The notes beneath the pieces are model-generated. The model did no database searches and had not been told where the DNA came from. It saw only the letters and a program-made list of their open reading frames with translations. From Lachnospiraceae bacterium (lineage in GTDB: Bacteria > Bacillota > Clostridia > Lachnospirales > Lachnospiraceae), in the NCBI GenBank assembly GCA_017553505.1, contig JAFZLD010000015.1, positions 84,964 through 148,963 on the forward strand: a stretch of 64,000 nt of DNA. Direction: 5' to 3'. Position numbers and translations under genes: made by a program. Positions 1 to 7,661 of the stretch are shown here, one piece after another. Position 1 is the stretch's first letter. Each line of letters opens with the position of its first letter.

Positions 1-1506
1 AAGAGTAAGCTTGAGCATCACGGTTATCAGTTCTATTCACAGACAGATACCGAAGTGCTTATTAAGCTTGTTGATTATTATTACAAGAAATACAAGGTAG
101 GCCCTATCGATGCTCTTGCCAAGACCATAGTGCGTGTACGTGGTTCTTACGCCCTTGCGGTTATGTTTAAGAATCACCCCGGCAAGATTTTCGTGGCGAG
201 AAAAGACTCTCCCATGATTATCGGTCTTAACGACAAGGAAGCATTCCTTGCATCGGACGTACCCGCTATCCTTAACTACACCAGAAACGTTTATTATATC
301 GGCAACCTCGAGATGGCTGAGCTTTCCGCAGGTTCCGTTAACTTTTACAATCTCGACGGCGACATGATTGAGAAGGAGCTTACTGAGATAAGCTGGGATG
401 CCGAAGCTGCGCAGAAAGGCGGCTACGAGCATTTCATGATGAAGGAAATTCACGAGCAGCCCACAGTTGTAAGCGATACCCTTCACAAGTATGTTGACGA
501 GGATACCAAGAAGATTAACCTTTCCGAGGTAGGCCTTACCGCTGAAGATATTAAGAGTTTCTCCGAAGTTTACTTCGTAGCCTGCGGCTCAGCATGGCAC
601 GTAGGCATGCAGGCCAAGTACATCTTCGAAGACCTTGCGGACATTCCCGTAAGAGTTGAACTTGCTTCCGAGTTCAGATATTCAAAGGCTAAGGTAAGGC
701 AGGACGCCCTCGTTATCATCATTTCACAGTCGGGCGAGACTGCGGATTCTTTGGCTGCATTAAGAATATCCAAGGAGCGCGGCATCAAGACCCTTGCAAT
801 CGTTAACGTTGTGGGAAGCTCCATCGCAAGAGAAGCCGACTATGTAATGTACACCGTTGCCGGTCCCGAGATTTCCGTTGCAACTACCAAGGCATACAGC
901 TGCCAGCTTGTGTGCGCGGATTTGCTTGCACTTGAATTTGCAGTAGAGAGAGGTACTTTGACCTCTTATGAGACATATATTGACGAGCTCTTCACCATTC
1001 CCGAGAAGATTAACAAGATTCTTGATGACAAGGAACGCATTCAGTGGTTTGCGTCCAAGTACGCCAATGCCAAGGACGTTTTCTTTATCGGAAGAGGCGT
1101 TGACTATTCGATCTGCCTTGAAGGCTCCCTTAAGATGAAGGAAATCAGCTACATCCACTCCGAGGCTTATGCCGCAGGCGAGCTTAAGCACGGTACGATT
1201 TCCCTTATCGAGGACGGAACCCTTGTAATCGGTGTTCTTACCCAGAGCGACATCTATGAGAAGACCTTAAGCAACATGATGGAATGTAAGTCGAGAGGCG
1301 CCTTCTTAATGGGCGTCACCGCTTACGGCAAGTACGATGTTGAAGACAGCGTTAACTTCTCTGTATATGTACCGAAGGTCGATGAGCACTTTATCGGAAG
1401 CCTTGCGATTATTCCGCTTCAGCTTCTTGGCTACTACATCAGTGTTTCCAAGGGTCTCGACGTTGATAAGCCCAGAAACCTTGCCAAGAGTGTTACGGTA
1501 GAATAA
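1..1506 (+). CDS. glmS: Glucosamine-6-phosphate synthase, 3' part (partial)
   Basis: Glutamine:fructose-6-phosphate aminotransferase, making glucosamine-6-P for peptidoglycan precursors in the cytoplasm. The reading frame is open from base 1, so the start lies outside the window; the first visible residues (SQTDTEVLIKL) belong to the N-terminal glutaminase domain, and roughly the first 110 residues are missing. Two SIS sugar-isomerase domains follow, with the motifs SQSGETADSL and VATTKAYSCQ. The C-terminus DKPRNLAKSVTVE is the classic GlmS ending, so the 3' end is intact. No clear terminator separates it from the promoter of the aromatic operon about 10 bp downstream. Identification is by family motifs and is very secure. 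Confidence 0.97.
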   Translation, partial: KSKLEHHGYQFYSQTDTEVLIKLVDYYYKKYKVGPIDALAKTIVRVRGSYALAVMFKNHPGKIFVARKDSPMIIGLNDKEAFLASDVPAILNYTRNVYYIGNLEMAELSAGSVNFYNLDGDMIEKELTEISWDAEAAQKGGYEHFMMKEIHEQPTVVSDTLHKYVDEDTKKINLSEVGLTAEDIKSFSEVYFVACGSAWHVGMQAKYIFEDLADIPVRVELASEFRYSKAKVRQDALVIIISQSGETADSLAALRISKERGIKTLAIVNVVGSSIAREADYVMYTVAGPEISVATTKAYSCQLVCADLLALEFAVERGTLTSYETYIDELFTIPEKINKILDDKERIQWFASKYANAKDVFFIGRGVDYSICLEGSLKMKEISYIHSEAYAAGELKHGTISLIEDGTLVIGVLTQSDIYEKTLSNMMECKSRGAFLMGVTAYGKYDVEDSVNFSVYVPKVDEHFIGSLAIIPLQLLGYYISVSKGLDVDKPRNLAKSVTVE

Positions 1507-1514
1507 TTTGGGTA

Positions 1515-1544
1515 TTGACTTTATACAATTGAATATGGTATAGT
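1515..1544 (+). promoter_or_regulatory. Promoter of the aromatic operon leader
   Basis: TTGACT at 1515-1520 and TATAGT at 1539-1544, 18 bp apart. It starts a transcript about 55 nt before the leader peptide and makes the aro operon independent of glmS. Confidence 0.75.
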
Positions 1545-1599
1545 ACATCTAGTTTAGCGGTTTAAAGTGATAAAATCGCACGCTACGAAGGGACTAATC

Positions 1600-1716
1600 A
1601 TGAAAGGTTTAAAGCAGGTTAAGTATTATTACTACTTTACCAAGGCTTGTGTCTTTACAAGCTTTTATTATTATGCTTTTTACCGTAACAAATCAGTGTG
1701 TCCCGTAGGAGCGTAA
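1600..1716 (+). CDS. Tyr/Phe-rich leader peptide (attenuator)
   Basis: A 38-codon ORF too short for normal gene calling. It has a good ribosome-binding site (AAGGGA at 1588-1593, 6 nt spacing) and ATG start. Twelve of 38 residues are Tyr or Phe, clustered as YYYYF at residues 9-13 and FYYYAFY at 22-28; there is no Trp. The stop codon (1714-1716) lies 19 nt before an intrinsic terminator, and the next genes are pheA, aroA, tyrA and DAHP synthase. By analogy with enterobacterial pheA/pheS leaders, ribosomes stalling at uncharged Tyr/Phe codons would favour readthrough. The ORF and aromatic clusters are seen directly; the mechanism is inferred. Confidence 0.88.
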   Translation: MKGLKQVKYYYYFTKACVFTSFYYYAFYRNKSVCPVGA

Positions 1717-1735
1717 GTACGTATTAGGTATTTGA

Positions 1736-1766
1736 GCGTCGTTCCTTTCGGGAACGGCGCTTTTTG
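1736..1766 (+). terminator. Attenuator terminator of the aro operon
   Basis: Ten-pair stem GCGTCGTTCC (1736-1745) with GGAACGGCGC (1751-1760), 5-nt loop, then TTTTT. The 5' arm can instead pair with AGGAGCG at 1707-1713 (partner CGTTCCT, 1740-1746), directly before the leader stop codon. A ribosome finishing the leader would cover AGGAGCG and permit termination. A ribosome stalled at the upstream Tyr/Phe codons would leave it free to form the antiterminator. Confidence 0.85.
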
Positions 1767-1791
1767 TATGTATACCGACAGAGGACAAAGA

Positions 1792-2646
1792 ATGAGCAGT
1801 GAATCAACCAAGACAATTAAAGCATCATACAGCGGCATAGAAGGTTCTTTTGCCCACATTGCGACGACTAAGATTGCGCCGGATGCAGAGTACCTTCACT
1901 TTAAGAATTTCAAGGATGCCTACGAAGCAACTGTAAGCGGCAAGAGCGATTTGACGGTGCTTCCCATTGAGAACAGTATGGCCGGTGAGGTCGGACAGGT
2001 AATGGATATGCTTTTTACGGGACCGCTAATGGTTGACGGCATATACGAGCTTCCGGTAACACACTGTCTGCTGGGCGTAAAGGGCAGCAAGCTTGAAGGC
2101 ATCAAGCAGGTTATCAGCCATCCGCAGGCGCTTGAGCAGTGCGAGAAGTTTATAGAAGCTAACAAGCTTTTGAAGACGAGTTTCGAGAATACAGCCAGGG
2201 CGGCTCGCGAAGTTGCGAACCTTAAAGACAAGTCGGTAGCGGCCATAGCGAGCGTCGATACGGCGAAACTCTATGGACTTAAAGTGCTTAAGAAAGCTAT
2301 CAATGACAGCAAGGACAACACCACACGCTTCGCGGTTCTTAAGAGAAAAGAAGACGTGACACCCGACAGACCCGATCATGACTCGTTCATTCTTCTTTTT
2401 ACGGTTAAGCACGAAGCGGGCGCTCTTGCGAGAGCAATCGGCGTACTTGCGGTGTTTGGATACAACATGAGAGTGATAAGAAGCCGCTCTCTTAAAAAGA
2501 AAAACTGGCAGTACTATTTCTACACCGAAATCGAGGGCAAGGCAGATACCAAGAATGCCGAGAAGATGCTTAAGATTTTAAAGGGCGAATGTAAGAGCGT
2601 GAAGGTGCTCGGTACTTACAAGCCCGGATGCGTATTGAATCAGTGA
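1792..2646 (+). CDS. pheA: Prephenate dehydratase
   Basis: Converts prephenate to phenylpyruvate, the committed step to phenylalanine. At 284 aa it is a monofunctional PDT domain plus ACT domain. The N-terminus SYSGIEGSFAH matches the family's G-x-x-G-(S/T)-(F/Y) substrate loop, LPIENSMAGEV matches the PIENS region, and NTTRFAVL carries the catalytic TRF motif. The C-terminal ACT domain (from about residue 205) has the GAL motif (KHEAGALARA), but the usual ESRP Phe-binding motif reads RSRS. I chose ATG 1792 (AGAGG 7-8 nt upstream); the in-frame TTG at 1732 lies inside the attenuator hairpin. First gene after the attenuator, 12 bp before aroA. Confidence 0.93.
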   Translation: MSSESTKTIKASYSGIEGSFAHIATTKIAPDAEYLHFKNFKDAYEATVSGKSDLTVLPIENSMAGEVGQVMDMLFTGPLMVDGIYELPVTHCLLGVKGSKLEGIKQVISHPQALEQCEKFIEANKLLKTSFENTARAAREVANLKDKSVAAIASVDTAKLYGLKVLKKAINDSKDNTTRFAVLKRKEDVTPDRPDHDSFILLFTVKHEAGALARAIGVLAVFGYNMRVIRSRSLKKKNWQYYFYTEIEGKADTKNAEKMLKILKGECKSVKVLGTYKPGCVLNQ

Positions 2647-2658
2647 CGGGAGACTATA

Positions 2659-3873
2659 GTGAAAGTAAGGATTGAGCGGTCGAAAGCCGCGGGTACCATA
2701 AGTGCACCTCCCTCTAAGAGCATGGCTCACAGAGATATAATTGCGGCTGCGCTGGCTGACGGTACTTCGAAGGTTACAAATGTGGCTTACTCGGAAGATA
2801 TTAAGGCTACCATAGATTGCGTTAGAGAGCTGGGAGCCGAGGTTAAGGCAGACGAGGACAGCGTGACGGTCAGAGGCGCGTTCCCTTTTGACGAGACCGG
2901 CAGAGAGCGGAAGTTTATGTGTCGCGAGAGCGGCAGTACGCTTCGCTTCATGATGGGCATTGCACTGGGCCTTGGCGGAAGAAATTCTTTTTACGGAAGC
3001 GCCAAGCTCATGACGAGGCCGCTTGGTATCTACGAAGATATCTGCAAGGCAAACGGTATAGTGTTTAACCGGTTCGATGACAGAATAGAGACGGAGGGCA
3101 AACTTTCTTCCGGAGTGTACAAGATTCCCGGGGATGTGAGCAGCCAGTTCATTACGGGGCTTTTGTTCGTGCTTCCGCTTCTTAAGGGCGACAGCGTGAT
3201 ATTGCTGCTTCCGCCGGTTGAGAGCAGATCGTATATCAACCTGACGGTTAAGGCACTGAAGGATTTCGGTGTGGATATTGTCTGGCAGGATGACAACACG
3301 TTGTTCGTTAAAGGCGACAGCGCGTATATGTCACGCGATATCAGGGTTGAAGGCGATTATTCTAATGCGGCGTTCCTTGATGCATTTAACCTCTTAAGTG
3401 GCGACGTGAAGGTTACCGGACTTGCCGCAGACAGTCTTCAGGGCGACAGAGTATACGAAGCATATTATGAAGAAGTGTTACGCGGGCATGCCACATTAGA
3501 CTTGTCGGACTGCCCCGATCTGGCACCGGTACTGATGTCGCTTGCGGCTGCACTTCACGGAGCAAGATTCACCGGTACAAGACGATTAAAGGTCAAAGAA
3601 AGCGACCGCGGCGAGGCGATGGCTTCGGAACTTTTGAAGCTTGGCATCAAGACCGACTTATATGACAATGAGATAGAAGTTCACAGTGGCGCGCTGCAGG
3701 AGCCGACAGAGCCGATTGACGGTCACAATGACCACAGAATCGTAATGGCAATGAGCCTTCTTCTTACGCTTACGGGCGGCGAGATTGAGGGAGCCGAGGC
3801 AGTGGCGAAGAGCTATCCGAATTACTTTGAAGATATAGAAAAGCTTGGAATAAATGTAAAGAAGGAATGTTGA
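2659..3873 (+). CDS. aroA: EPSP synthase (3-phosphoshikimate 1-carboxyvinyltransferase)
   Basis: Transfers enolpyruvate from PEP to shikimate-3-phosphate in the shikimate pathway. 404 aa, near family length. APPSKSMAHR near the N-terminus is the conserved phosphate-binding PSKS region, ESGSTLRFM replaces the NAGTAMR of class I enzymes, and VKESDRGEAMA and DGHNDHRIVMA are the C-terminal active-site motifs. GTG start with GGGAGA upstream. It sits between pheA and tyrA with gaps of 12 and 1 bp, so it is co-transcribed and under the Tyr/Phe attenuator. Confidence 0.95.
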   Translation: MKVRIERSKAAGTISAPPSKSMAHRDIIAAALADGTSKVTNVAYSEDIKATIDCVRELGAEVKADEDSVTVRGAFPFDETGRERKFMCRESGSTLRFMMGIALGLGGRNSFYGSAKLMTRPLGIYEDICKANGIVFNRFDDRIETEGKLSSGVYKIPGDVSSQFITGLLFVLPLLKGDSVILLLPPVESRSYINLTVKALKDFGVDIVWQDDNTLFVKGDSAYMSRDIRVEGDYSNAAFLDAFNLLSGDVKVTGLAADSLQGDRVYEAYYEEVLRGHATLDLSDCPDLAPVLMSLAAALHGARFTGTRRLKVKESDRGEAMASELLKLGIKTDLYDNEIEVHSGALQEPTEPIDGHNDHRIVMAMSLLLTLTGGEIEGAEAVAKSYPNYFEDIEKLGINVKKEC

Positions 3874-3874
3874 A

Positions 3875-4732
3875 ATGGAATGGATCAGTGAGAAAAATGT
3901 ATTAATTGTGGGACTCGGACTTATGGGCGGAAGCTACGCGAGAGCGCTTAAGCGTATCGGTTACCACATTCACGCAATTGATGCCAACCCCGAGTCGATA
4001 GAGTTCGGCTTATCGAAGGGTATCATCAGCAAGGGCGCGGCTTTCGACGACCCTGAGCTTATAGGGGCTGCGGATTGCATTATCATGGCGCTTTACCCCA
4101 CAAAGGTTACAAAGTGGGTTGAGGACAACCAGAAGCACTTTAAGAGCGGTGTAATGATTACGGACGTGACCGGTGTTAAGAGCCCTGTTGTGTACGATAT
4201 ACAGAAGATTTTAAGACCCGATGCCGAGTTTATTGCGGCTCACCCCATGGCAGGACGTGAGGTATACGGTGTCAAGAACAGCGATGACAAGATTTTCAGA
4301 GATGCGAACTTTATCGTGGTTCCCACGGAAGCCAACAGCGGTGAGGCTATCAGATGGTGCGAGAACCTCGGCGGACTTCTTGGATTCAATCGTATATCCG
4401 TTCTTTCGCCGGAAGAGCATGACAGTATGATTGCGTATGTGTCTCAGCTTACTCACTGCATTGCGGTAGCGCTTATGACATGTGACGACGATGAGAACCT
4501 TGTGAACTACACAGGTGACTCCTTCAGAGACCTTACAAGAATTGCGAACATCAACGAGAATATGTGGTCGGAGCTTTTCTTTTTAAACAAAGAGGCGCTG
4601 CTTAAACGCATGAACGATTTCATGGATGAGATGAGCGAGCTTAAGTGCATGATTGAAGAAGAAGACGAGGCGGGCATCAAGGAAAAGATGAGACTGTCCA
4701 CCAAGAGAAGAGCGAGGTTTAATAAAGAATGA
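3875..4732 (+). CDS. tyrA: Prephenate dehydrogenase
   Basis: NAD(P)-dependent oxidative decarboxylation of prephenate to 4-hydroxyphenylpyruvate, the tyrosine branch. 285 aa. The Rossmann motif GLGLMGGSYARAL lies at residues 13-25; AAHPMAGRE (about 120) and SQLTHCIAVAL (about 190) are family active-site motifs. There is no C-terminal ACT domain, so allosteric Tyr control would have to come from elsewhere. Starts one base after the aroA stop and overlaps the DAHP synthase start by ATGA, implying translational coupling. Confidence 0.94.
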   Translation: MEWISEKNVLIVGLGLMGGSYARALKRIGYHIHAIDANPESIEFGLSKGIISKGAAFDDPELIGAADCIIMALYPTKVTKWVEDNQKHFKSGVMITDVTGVKSPVVYDIQKILRPDAEFIAAHPMAGREVYGVKNSDDKIFRDANFIVVPTEANSGEAIRWCENLGGLLGFNRISVLSPEEHDSMIAYVSQLTHCIAVALMTCDDDENLVNYTGDSFRDLTRIANINENMWSELFFLNKEALLKRMNDFMDEMSELKCMIEEEDEAGIKEKMRLSTKRRARFNKE

Positions 4733-5763
4733 ATATGAATTTTGAATTCGTAAGAAGGCTTGCGCTTCCCGCGGAGATTAAAGAGATGTGTCCGCTGACT
4801 TCCGAAGCTGAGAGGATAGTGGAGGAGAAAAAAACAGCACTGGAAGCTGTATTTTCGGGCAGAAGCGATAAGCTGATTCTTATCATAGGTCCTTGCTCCG
4901 CAGATAATGAGGACAGCGTAATAGACTATATTTCGAGACTTGTGCCGGTGCAGGAGAAGGTCAAGGATAAGATTCTTATCGTGCCTCGAATCTACACCAA
5001 TAAGCCCCGTACCACGGGCGAAGGCTATAAGGGAATGCTTCACCAGCCCAATCCCAATGAAAAGTCGGACCTTTTCAAGGGTATCATCGCTACGAGACAT
5101 ATGCATATGAGAGCGGTGGAGGAGACAGGCTTCGCGTGTGCGGATGAGATGCTTTATCCGGAGAATTATCAGTACCTTGATGACTTACTCGTATATGTGG
5201 CAGTCGGCGCAAGAAGCGTTGAGGACCAGCAGCACAGACTTACCGCCAGCGGAATATGTGCGCCCGTAGGTATGAAGAACCCTACCAGCGGCGATTATGA
5301 TGTAATGCTCAATGCCATACTTGCGGCTCAGCATCCGCATGCTTTTATCTACAGAGGCTGGGAGGTTAAGTCGACCGGTAACCCTTATGCACACGCTATA
5401 CTGCGCGGTTACACCAATAAGCACGGCGAGTCCCTTCCCAACTACCATTATGAGGATCTTACCAGACTGTTACGTCAGTACGGAGAGAGACAGCTTCAGA
5501 ACCCGGCAGTGATAATTGATACCAACCACGCCAATTCCGGCAAGGATCCTTTTGAACAGCCCCGTATTATTAACGATGTCATCAATTCCATGAAACACAA
5601 CGACGAGGTAAGAAAGCTGGTTAAAGGCTTCATGGTAGAAAGCTATATCGAGGACGGTCGCCAGGCAGTTAACGGCGGAGTGTACGGTAAGTCCATTACC
5701 GATGCGTGCCTTGGCTGGGAGAAGAGCGAGAGGCTTATACTTGAACTTGCAGAAAATTTGTAA
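4729..5763 (+). CDS. aroF: 3-deoxy-7-phosphoheptulonate (DAHP) synthase, class I AroF/G type
   Basis: Condenses PEP and erythrose-4-P, the first step of the shikimate pathway. 344 aa, the length of enterobacterial-type feedback-regulated class I enzymes. IIGPCSADN (about residue 52) is the PEP-binding motif and YTNKPRTTGEGYKG holds the invariant KPRTT; IDTNHANSGKDP and VESYIEDGRQ are also conserved. Whether it is Phe- or Tyr-sensitive cannot be told from sequence alone, so the symbol aroF is provisional. Placed last in the operon, the pathway's first enzyme is under the same Tyr/Phe attenuator as its two end branches. Confidence 0.94.
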   Translation: MNMNFEFVRRLALPAEIKEMCPLTSEAERIVEEKKTALEAVFSGRSDKLILIIGPCSADNEDSVIDYISRLVPVQEKVKDKILIVPRIYTNKPRTTGEGYKGMLHQPNPNEKSDLFKGIIATRHMHMRAVEETGFACADEMLYPENYQYLDDLLVYVAVGARSVEDQQHRLTASGICAPVGMKNPTSGDYDVMLNAILAAQHPHAFIYRGWEVKSTGNPYAHAILRGYTNKHGESLPNYHYEDLTRLLRQYGERQLQNPAVIIDTNHANSGKDPFEQPRIINDVINSMKHNDEVRKLVKGFMVESYIEDGRQAVNGGVYGKSITDACLGWEKSERLILELAENL

Positions 5764-5769
5764 TAATCC

Positions 5770-5799
5770 TTGACTTTTGTCTGTAAGCTATGCTATAAC
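5770..5799 (+). promoter_or_regulatory. Promoter of the Trp T-box / trpB unit
   Basis: TTGACT at 5770-5775 and TATAAC at 5794-5799, 18 bp apart, starting directly after the DAHP synthase stop. It drives a leader of about 310 nt. Confidence 0.75.
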
Positions 5800-5805
5800 A
5801 GTTTA

Positions 5806-6064
5806 AACCGATGAAGGAGAGAAGTAATCTCTTGGATATCAGTCACAGAGAATCGCAGGCGGTGAGATTGCGATACCAAGACAAGAGACGAATGGACTCC
5901 CGAGGGCCGAGGGAAAAGGTTACTTAGTATCGAGGCCGGGGTAAGATTCCCCGTAATCAAAAATCCGCATATGTATGTATGCATGAGCGGGTACGCGTTA
6001 GTACCAAGCAGGGTGGCACCGCAGGATAATTCCTGTCCCGGCAGAAACTGTCGGGACTTTTTTT
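5806..6064 (+). ncRNA. T-box riboswitch, tryptophan-specific
   Basis: The T-box sequence AGGGTGGCACCGC is at 6010-6022, followed by the terminator GTCCCGGCAG / CTGTCGGGAC (6035-6057) and T7. In Stem I the probable specifier codon is TGG at 5893-5895, followed by A, in the context GACGAATGGACTCC, pointing to tRNA-Trp. The tRNA end-pairing tetrad in the T-box is TGGC; its last base would pair with a G discriminator, as tRNA-Trp has. AGTAA near 5834 fits the Stem I S-turn. Uncharged tRNA-Trp should stabilise the antiterminator and switch on the following trpB. T-box identity is certain; the Trp specificity is strongly supported by agreement with the gene. Confidence 0.95.
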
Positions 6065-6115
6065 GTACTTAAAAGTATGATAGGTCCCGATCCACACGCG
6101 AAAGGAGACAGAAAA

Positions 6116-7486
6116 ATGTCAAAAGAAATCCCTTACAAAATTTATCTTGAAGAAAACGAAATGCCTAAGAGCTGGTACAACCTTCGTGCCGACATGAAGA
6201 AGAAACCGGCACCCTTACTTAATCCCGGCACTCATCAGCCCATGACTGCAGAGGAACTCTCCGTAGTATTCTGTGATGAGCTTGTTAAGCAGGAACTTGA
6301 CAACGACACAAGATTCTACGAGATTCCCGAAGAAATCAGAAACTTCTACAAGATGTATCGTCCCGCACCCTTGGTACGTGCATATTGCCTTGAAAAGAAA
6401 TTAGGCACCCCCGCACATATCTACTACAAGTTCGAGGGTAACAATACAAGCGGAAGCCACAAGCTTAATTCGGCAATCGCTCAGGCTTATTACGCTAAGA
6501 AGCAGGGCCTTAAGGGCGTTACCACAGAGACCGGTGCAGGTCAGTGGGGTACCGCTTTATCAATGGCTTGTTCATATTTTGACCTTGACTGTAAGGTATT
6601 CATGGTTAAGGTATCTTACGAGCAGAAGCCTTTCAGACGCGAAGTTATGCGTACTTACGGAGCTTCCGTAACACCTTCGCCTTCAGAGACCACAGAAGTA
6701 GGTAAGAAGATTCTTGCCGAGCATCCCGGTACCACAGGTTCCCTTGGATGTGCTATCTCCGAGGCTGTTGAAGTTGCAGTCGGAACTCCCGGCTACAGAT
6801 ACGTACTCGGAAGCGTTTTGAACCAGGTTTTACTCCACCAGTCCGTAATCGGTCTTGAGACCAAGGCCGCACTTGATAAATACGGCATCAAGGCTGACGT
6901 TGTAATCGGCTGCGCAGGCGGCGGTTCCAACCTCGGCGGACTTATCGCTCCTTTCATGGGCGAGAAGCTTCGCGGTGAGGCTGACTACCGGATTATTGCA
7001 GTTGAGCCCGCATCCTGTCCGAGTCTTACCAGAGGTGTATACGCTTACGACTTCTGCGATACCGGTATGGTTTGCCCTCTTGCCAAGATGTATACTTTAG
7101 GCAGCGACTTTATCCCCGCTCCCAATCACGCAGGCGGCTTAAGATACCACGGCATGAGCTCCATTCTTTCCGAGCTTTACGATCAGGGTCTTATGGAAGC
7201 AAGAAGCGTTAAGCAGACCGACGTATTCGAAGCTGCTGAGATGTTTGCCCGCGTTGAGGGTATCCTTCCCGCTCCCGAAAGCTCACACGCTATCCGCGCA
7301 GCAATCGACGAGGCGCTTAAGTGCAAGGAAACCGGCGAAGAAAAGAATATCGTCTTCGGCCTCACCGGCACCGGCTACTTTGACATGGTTGCTTATGAAA
7401 AGTTCCACGACGGCAAGATGGACGATTACATCCCCACCGATGAAGAACTTGCCAAATTCAGAGCAAGACTTCCCAAGGTTGATTAA
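6116..7486 (+). CDS. trpB: Tryptophan synthase beta chain, TrpB2 type
   Basis: PLP enzyme joining indole and serine to make tryptophan. At 456 aa and with an extended N-terminus it matches the TrpB2 subfamily (TIGR01415), not the ~400-aa TrpB1 that pairs with TrpA. SGSHKLNSA holds the PLP lysine, TETGAGQWG the catalytic glutamate, and GCAGGGSNLGG the cofactor phosphate loop. ATG 6116 has AAAGGAG about 8 nt upstream; an in-frame ATG at 6077 just follows the terminator and lacks a ribosome site. No trpA or other trp gene is adjacent, so it may salvage indole. The Trp T-box indicates induction by tryptophan starvation. Confidence 0.93.
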   Translation: MSKEIPYKIYLEENEMPKSWYNLRADMKKKPAPLLNPGTHQPMTAEELSVVFCDELVKQELDNDTRFYEIPEEIRNFYKMYRPAPLVRAYCLEKKLGTPAHIYYKFEGNNTSGSHKLNSAIAQAYYAKKQGLKGVTTETGAGQWGTALSMACSYFDLDCKVFMVKVSYEQKPFRREVMRTYGASVTPSPSETTEVGKKILAEHPGTTGSLGCAISEAVEVAVGTPGYRYVLGSVLNQVLLHQSVIGLETKAALDKYGIKADVVIGCAGGGSNLGGLIAPFMGEKLRGEADYRIIAVEPASCPSLTRGVYAYDFCDTGMVCPLAKMYTLGSDFIPAPNHAGGLRYHGMSSILSELYDQGLMEARSVKQTDVFEAAEMFARVEGILPAPESSHAIRAAIDEALKCKETGEEKNIVFGLTGTGYFDMVAYEKFHDGKMDDYIPTDEELAKFRARLPKVD

Positions 7487-7504
7487 TAAGAGAATAAAGC
7501 TTTT

Positions 7505-7537
7505 GAGCCCCGCCAAACCGGCAGGGCTCTTTTTTTG
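7505..7537 (+). terminator. Terminator after trpB
   Basis: Stem GAGCCC(C)GCC with GGC(A)GGGCTC around a short loop, followed by eight T. Confidence 0.85.
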
Positions 7538-7604
7538 ACCAAAGAAAGTTTCCGTAAATGGTGAAAAATGAGAAGTAAACAGCATTTTTTGATATGCGCG
7601 TTCT

Positions 7605-7633
7605 TTGACCGATGTGTTACCATACTGTAAAAT
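7605..7633 (+). promoter_or_regulatory. Promoter of the GH43 gene
   Basis: TTGACC at 7605-7610 and TAAAAT at 7628-7633 with an ideal 17-bp spacer, about 29 bp before the GH43 start codon. Confidence 0.7.
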
Positions 7634-7661
7634 TGCACAGAGTATTGATTAGGAGAAAAGT

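Noticed and set aside
1732-1791. Upstream in-frame start for pheA
   Set aside because: It lies inside the attenuator hairpin and lacks a ribosome site; ATG 1792 has one.
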